Shown here piece by piece: positions 58,901 to 64,000 of a stretch of 64,000 bases of DNA; position 1 is the stretch's first letter; each line of letters begins with the position of its first letter. The notes under the pieces were generated by a model. It searched no databases and was not told where the DNA came from. It saw only the letters and a program-made list of their open reading frames with translations. Source of the stretch: Lunularia cruciata (taxonomy: Eukaryota > Streptophyta > Marchantiopsida > Lunulariales > Lunulariaceae); contig OX419761.1 of assembly GCA_948567375.1 (NCBI GenBank), positions 31,782,243 to 31,846,242 on the forward strand. The letters are read 5' to 3'. A program made the translations under genes and the position numbers.

Positions 58901-59859
58901 GTTTTAGTATACTCAATTTTAGGGATTTACATGTATCTTTTCACCACAAGATTTGCTTTATATTTTTAGACGTGTCCATCATACACCGTCTTTGACCGAC
59001 ACCTAACAGTAGTATGGTCCATAGGTAATGGACAAGTGTCCATGCTTGCATTGTGACCATATATTGTAATTCAACATTGATAACACCTTTCCAATGCTCG
59101 ACATCAAATCCTTCAATAACGTCTTATTATGTAGAAGGCTCGATAAAAAAATGAAGGATAGATAAAAAAAAAAAGGAAAGAAAAAGCACACTTTTTATCT
59201 TTATGCTTCTTAGCCTCCAATACTTGGTCATGTTTCTCATGTACTTTGAAACAAGGGGATCAAAAAAGGAACAGAGGGAGGCTGAGGACAAGAAAGGAAT
59301 TGAGAGGAGTATTAATTTCTCATAAGGCACTAGGGAATCTGAAAGATATAATGCATTCGCGAATTCAAGATGTTCGGGTATTTTCTGAAAAGATTCAAGG
59401 CTATGGGTCACTTCGTGTCGAGTCAAGTATACACACAAATTTTCTTAGATTTGAAAGATTTTAGTGTTTGATAGTTGCAGCATCTACACTCACAACTTTG
59501 AAAGATATAGGTATTTTTACAAGTCAGAATTGTTGAGATCGCTGCATCTTGAGATGGGCCCATATAATTTGCACCACGGTGGAAGTTAGTTTTCGAAAAA
59601 ATTTCTTGGCAGTGGGTTGCAGCATCAGATCTTCTGATTCACAAGCACTTTCAAAACTTTGAAAGATTTATAATGTCTCTGGGTTGGCTATGGGTCTGAG
59701 AGAATTTCAATTGTACTTCCACAAGAAAACACAACGGATTTTCTGGAGGATTCTCTCCAGAAATTGCAGGTAAAATATTTCACTGGTTTTAGCGAGCAAT
59801 AAGGACGCTTTACTGTCCTCTGGTAAACTTGAGGAAGCGATAATGGTGAAATTCAATAA
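58901..59859 (-). other. Copia internal region of unclear content
   Basis: About 960 bp between the copia RT and the primer-binding site. Short frames on both strands, an A-rich run at 59,150-59,190 and two ctttgaaaga motifs (about 59,493 and 59,658) are visible. I cannot recognise gag or integrase. It is probably leader sequence plus deletion remnants. Confidence 0.45.
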
Positions 59860-59872
59860 GGCTCTGATACCA
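59860..59872 (-). promoter_or_regulatory. Copia primer-binding site (initiator tRNA-Met type)
   Basis: The minus strand reads TGGTATCAGAGCC, the standard site complementary to initiator tRNA-Met, two bases inside the LTR edge. Confidence 0.88.
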
Positions 59873-59874
59873 TA

Positions 59875-60100
59875 TGAGAAATTAGACAGAGAAAGAGCTC
59901 TCACTATAAATGCTTTAATCACAGAATCAATAGCTTTGTATAATAACAAATATCACAGAGTAGATCTCTCAGAAACCGACAGTCATCACTTATTGGACAA
60001 CTGTTCAATACGAACAGAACATCCCTGACTAGGAGTAAACCTAACTGAGGTTAGATGATCTTCCTCAAGATATAAAATAACTAGTTGTTACATTCTAACA
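59875..60100 (-). repeat. 5' LTR of the Ty1/copia element
   Basis: 226 bp, TGTTAGAATG...TTTCTCA on the minus strand, directly before the primer-binding site. It matches the LTR at 41,971-42,216 at clearly reduced identity, so the element is old. Confidence 0.85.
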
Positions 60101-60790
60101 GAATACGAATCATGGAGAGTTATGGTCATATGGAGTAAAAGCAATTTTCATCAATTAACGATTTACTTTCATATGATTGAAGATTATCTCATCTAGATTT
60201 TCAAAGAAAGGAAGAGATAAAATTTACTGAGTTGGAAACACACTTGACCGAAAAGGGGTTAAAGTGAAACAATGGATTGCATTCGTTAAGTTGTAGAATC
60301 ATGGAACAACAGTAGAGAATCAGTATATATTTAGACTTGTGCATGCAATAAACGATAAGAATCAGTAGACTTTGTACTGATAAGATTCCGATGTAATGAA
60401 AAGCTTTTGAACTTAGTTGTTTCAAACCTAAACATTAATGAATGATCTCATTGAGATGAAGTGATTCAATTGTTTCTTCGTATCTAATCTGTGCAAAGTA
60501 CTTCATCAATATAGCCTGCTCTCCATACATTCTCAGCTCAAAGATCTTGTCTGATATATTAGATAATTTGTTGACGACTTAACTGATCCAGACCCACTAA
60601 ATTCTGGTAGTTGCTCTACGAACCTTGAAAGCAAACTAGTATTTACTCGGTCATACATCTGCTAGTGAAATGATAGGTGGACTTATCTTACACCTTCCAA
60701 ACTCTGCAGAGGGAGATAACAGTTTCAAGCTCTGCACTCTTATCAGGCAACTCAAACATTGTACACGAGTGACATCAAACTGATGACGTT
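60101..60790. other. Right border of the repeat block, nothing recognised
   Basis: About 690 bp with base composition returning toward that of the gene islands. No gene, repeat or element edge was recognised. Confidence 0.5.
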
Positions 60791-61700
60791 AACCGATACT
60801 CGAGAAATGGGAGCAGAAGCCGTTCGAAGGACGGGGCATCCAGAACACACTAAGTATGGAACCGAGATTGTGCGTATGGAATGCACGCATGAACGAGTGC
60901 AAATCGAAATGAATTTCATCTGAAGAAATGGAATTCAAGTGAATTTAACATTACGAAGATAAGCAGAAGTAAAGAGAAACATTTCATAATTACCACCCAC
61001 AGAGAACTAGTATACTCATGTACTAACAACCAAGACACAACAGATTAAGCATCTGAAATTGAAAGTCGGGAAGGACCATCACACAGAGAAACATTGAGCA
61101 AGGAGCAAAAGAAAAGATATAGTTTTAGTTGAGGCTAGGTGGAGTGGAGCGAAGTGGGAGGTGTGGATGGTGTTTTGGCTTGGCTGTGGCGGAGCGAAGC
61201 GTGAACAATATTTGAGAAATGGTAACAGAAACAGTTCTTCGGACAATCCAGAACCCACTAAGTATGGAACCGGAGGGGAGTGGACGGTGTTTTCGCTGTG
61301 TCGGAGCGGTGTCTTCGCTGTGTCTTCGCTGTGAGAGATATTTAAGAAATGGGAGCAGAAGCCGTTCGAAGAACCGGGGATACGGATCCGAGAATGTGCA
61401 AATCAAATGCAAGTACGAACTTGTGCTAATCGAAATGAATTGCATCTAAGGAAATGGAAATTAAGTGAATCTAACAATACGAAGATAAGCAAAAAGATAT
61501 AATTGATACATTTTATAAGTATCACCGACAGAGAACTAGTATGCAACACAAAAGATTAAGCATGTGAAATTGAAAGCGGGGGAGGACCATCAAACACAGG
61601 AGCATCGAGCAAGGAGCAAAAGACACAGCTTTAGTTGAGGATGGGTGGAGTGAAGCGAAGTGGGAGAGTGGATGGGGTGTTTGCTGGGCTGTTGTGCGTG
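60790..61700. repeat. Tandem duplication of about 0.5 kb with a partial third unit
   Basis: The motif gggagcagaagccgttcgaa and its context occur at about 60,808 and 61,352, with a diverged third start at about 61,218. The long downstream parts 60,900-61,165 and 61,430-61,670 match (cagagaactagtat; agattaagcat; ggaggaccatca; gagcaaggagcaaaaga). A short tgtcttcgctg microrepeat lies at 61,289-61,335. No coding function. Confidence 0.8.
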
Positions 61701-61758
61701 AGAGAACTGGATAGTTTATATCGCAGCATTGCTCTATGAACGAATTAGTCCTAAAACA

Positions 61759-61904
61759 CTAAATACTTAAGGAAGCAGATACGCGGTCATAGTAAGCCTT
61801 CATGAAAGCACGAACAACTTCTTCAGTGCCTAACGCAGTGCCGATGTAGCTAGGCGAAGGCCAGTACCCCTCGTACCAAGTTTCTGTTCCAAAGCTCATG
61901 ATTG
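61759..61904 (-). CDS. Small unassigned reading frame (possible last exon)
   Basis: A 46-codon frame beginning ATG at 61,899 and ending TAG at 61,759, with TWYEGYWPSPSYIGTALGTE and VVRAFMKAYYDRV. The composition looks like real protein, and a good acceptor (tttgcctcag) lies just upstream, so it may be the last exon of a gene rather than a complete one. I do not recognise the product. Confidence 0.35.
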
Positions 61905-61938
61905 CTGAGGCAAACTCGGTTACTTTCAAAAGTGCCAC

Positions 61939-62041
61939 TCAAAAACTGGTAGCAGTGAGAAGTAAGGAATCATTGGAACTTATGCAGAAACCAGCAAGGC
62001 CATGTAGAAGCATCTGTAAAGCCGAAAGAATTAATTGTTCC
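61939..62041 (-). other. Possible exon preceding the small frame at 61,759
   Basis: A minus-strand frame with LILSALQMLLHGLAGFCISS follows an acceptor-like cctccag and ends in TGA. Joining it to 61,904 would be in phase from more than one weak GT donor, and joining it to the end of the ALF4 exon at 62,732 would also be in phase. ALF4 family members normally end where the TAG at 62,728 lies, so this may be an alternative 3' end, a separate gene or chance. Confidence 0.25.
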
Positions 62042-62727
62042 CTGGAGGTACAGAAATTGAAAGAAAATGGACATTGGAAATGCAGAATAGAATCTATGTG
62101 CAAGAAAAGATTGCATAATAGAAAGCACGAGCAAGGAAAGGATTCGGGACGCACCTTGCAATACCTGAAAGAAAACATCGATTAGTACAGAAGCACACAC
62201 AGCAGAATTGCAAGATGCCAATAAGAAAATAGCATGAACGAGAGAGACACATGCAGAAGAAAAAGATTGTGAAGAGTAGGAAGAGGAGAGGAGAAAGATC
62301 GCTGAAGAATAGGAGGCGAGAAATAGCATAAGAGAAGTGTGAGAGAACGAGAGACACTGTCAGCGTGAGGTGATGTGGAGGGAGAGGAGTTGACAAACCG
62401 AGTGGTCTCATGCAAGTAAAAAGCAAGCATCCGTACGTCACAAAATACAGAATATTCGTATTATACAAAATACGAAATATGTATTGTATACAAAAACACT
62501 TCCGTACTGTACAAGTAGTGAGGGTTACGAGGGCTGTCGGTGTAAACAGAAGCGTGAGCGATATGGGTAAACATCTCATTCATGACTAGTTACCATTCAG
62601 CAGAACCCGTGATTCGCTCATCTAACCTTCCAAACGAGTGTCAAGTGCAATCTCAATACTATCACGAGTTTCATACCGGGTTTTAGCATCTTTATTTCGT
62701 ATCGAGGAACACTGAATTACCAAATCC
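62042..62727. other. Region between ALF4 and the small frames, nothing recognised
   Basis: Purine-rich on the plus strand, giving open but featureless frames on the minus strand. Probably ALF4 3' UTR and spacer. A short imperfect repeat of aaaatac/gaatattcgta type lies around 62,440-62,490. Confidence 0.45.
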
Positions 62728-63854
62728 CTACCATCGTATTTCTTTCTCGACCTGGTCAACTATCTCTAGACAACGATGAAGCACAGATTGTAAGCAATCA
62801 AGACCCAATAACATGTCCGCGTTCACATCGGTGCCAGCTCTGGCTAGTAAAGATCTCACTCTTACCACCTGTTCTCGCATCGGCAAAAGCCAGTGTGTCC
62901 GCCCCTTCACAAGCTCCTCATGGCATAACACTTTCGTGTGATTGGTTTTTCCTGAAATTCAAGCAGAGAGATTCTCAACATTATGCAAAATGTTGGTGTC
63001 CTCCAGTATCTACAAAACAAACGGTGAAAATTCGAAAGATGCTAGATCACGTTTGAGCCTTGAGGTGAGCTTCCTAGAAAGTAAACAAACAATTCAAGAA
63101 CGATTAAAGCTTAGACGAAGCAACCAATTCGTCGCGGGGATCAAGGAGAAAGGGAAAAACCTGACGATTCCCTGATGAGGAGAAAACGATATAAATTGAG
63201 AGCACTGACAACCTGCATAAATCTGATTGCTCATGGTTCCGCTTCTCATGACTGTTGACATCTTAAAGAGCGATGATATCAAGATATTTGAATGCTTCAT
63301 TTACTCAAACTAATCGGCAGCACCCTTCATATTTGTAAGATTCACTAGAGAATCAACGAGTGTGTGATCCGGAAACAACTTGAAGCATTTGAAGTTCCGG
63401 GAGAAATAGCGGGAAGAGGAAAAAGTACGTACAGAGTCTATATTGGTTGGAAGTTCAACAAGGTCGCCTTTGTCTGTGCAAAGTACACCATGGATTATTT
63501 GTAGCACTTGCGGGCTTATGAACGGCGACAACCTTGTGGCCGCTGAAGTTGCAAGCGAGTAAGCACGAGAATTGGTAGCATCTCGTGCGTCTAAAACTGA
63601 TGGCCACGCACTCACAATTTCATCCTTGACACAAGTCAGCAACAACGAGACCTGCGCAGGCGGTGATTAGCGTTAACAGCAAAGATATCAGTTCGTATAT
63701 CAGTCAAAACGAGACTTTAAGGTCTTGGTATTAGCACAATTCATCAATGGTGAAAGGGAGACAAAAGACATACCAGAGAGGGATGGTCACAGTTTGTAAT
63801 TAAAACCTGTAACGTTTCGAATCGTCCTGGTGCTGGTAGAGCTTGCTTAATTAT
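62728..63854 (-). CDS. ALF4: ALF4/glomulin homologue, last four exons (5' part beyond the window)
   Basis: Exons on the minus strand: 63,774-63,854, 63,433-63,651, 63,161-63,212 and 62,728-62,951, all GT-AG and in phase, giving 191 codons to a TAG. Seen: LQVLITNCDHPSL, SPQVLQIIHGVL, VVSALNLYRFLLIRESSGKT, NHTKVL, HWLLPMR and a final LHRCLEIVDQVEKEIRW, all matching in order the C-terminal region of Arabidopsis ABERRANT LATERAL ROOT FORMATION 4 as I know it. Known: ALF4 and its animal counterpart glomulin bind RBX1 through this C-terminal region and restrain SCF/cullin-RING ubiquitin ligases; in plants this affects auxin and other hormone signalling. The stop fits the family's usual C-terminus. 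The next exon upstream was not found in the remaining 146 bp, so the gene continues past 64,000. Confidence 0.88.
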
Positions 63855-64000
63855 CTGAGAGCAATTCCGCATCGAGTGCAAGGCAGATAGGTCATATACT
63901 TAAGCAGGAGCAGTACAGGTATCAACCACAAGTTCTGTCGTAGCCCTCAATGGGAACTTGAGCCTGATTTATATTAAGGTGGGGGATTAAAGGTCAGAAC
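63855..64000 (-). other. ALF4 intron (to the window edge)
   Basis: Sequence upstream of the ttgctctcag acceptor at 63,855 shows no family-like coding sequence. It is taken as part of an intron of ALF4. Confidence 0.5.

Noticed and set aside
61125..61449. Open frames on both strands across the tandem duplication
   Set aside because: Repeat-derived, with no protein family and no splice signals.
63094..63300. Minus-strand 68-codon frame and a candidate 49-base exon (63,213-63,261) in ALF4
   Set aside because: In phase, but its translation does not match the family; the exon 63,161-63,212, with ALNLYRFLLIRE, does.
1..64000. tRNA, rRNA or CRISPR-like arrays
   Set aside because: Scanning both strands I saw no cloverleaf with consensus A and B boxes, no rRNA segments and no regularly spaced short repeats; the tRNA-like matches are retroelement primer-binding sites. 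A tRNA search program would settle this.

Overview
This is nuclear DNA from a land plant. Three plant genes interrupted by GT-AG introns lie at the two ends, and about 49 kb of AT-rich, nested and decayed retrotransposons lies between them. The compact introns and the repeat families fit a seed-free plant such as a moss, but the sequence alone does not fix the species. Nothing prokaryotic is present: no operons, CRISPR arrays or insertion sequences.

Left gene island (1-10,100). On the plus strand come a Ycf45/SPD1-type P-loop ATPase gene (ten exons, 180-4236, 737 codons) and the thylakoid formation gene THF1/Psb29 (five exons, 6813-9795, 301 codons). I assembled both from exons with matching splice phases. 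Both products belong to families that act in plastid development. Right gene island (61,759-64,000). On the minus strand are the last four recognisable exons of ALF4/glomulin, an inhibitor of RBX1-type ubiquitin ligases. The gene enters from beyond the window. Two unassigned small minus-strand reading frames lie downstream of it.

Repeat block (about 11,100-60,100). Two Ty3/gypsy elements (here A and B, minus strand) sit in tandem and share one LTR. A gag-related segment (G) is itself duplicated and carries tandem repeats. A Tat/Athila-like gypsy element (E) is present as a nearly complete plus-strand copy (44,356-52,167), an inverted truncated copy (to 58,078) and two solo LTRs. A second gypsy family (F) is seen as a solo LTR with a 5-bp target duplication, an LTR remnant and a 3' end with integrase. 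A Ty1/copia element appears to be split in two, its 3' part at 42.0-42.5 kb and its 5' part at 58.1-60.1 kb, with about 15.5 kb of later insertions between.

The most unusual item is a repeat family (C) with two essentially full-length copies (29,553-33,267 plus strand; 37,367-41,845 minus strand, itself interrupted by an E solo LTR) and two partial copies. It has TG...CA ends and 5-bp target duplications, as LTR retrotransposons do, but I find no terminal repeats, gag-pol, primer site or polypurine tract in the expected places. Instead it carries long reading frames for a conserved N-terminal block and a charged coiled-coil region, followed by a TATA box about 620 bp from its 3' end. It may be a solo copy of a giant LTR with a gene in its U3 region, or an LTR-less non-autonomous element. 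No retroelement reading frame here is intact.
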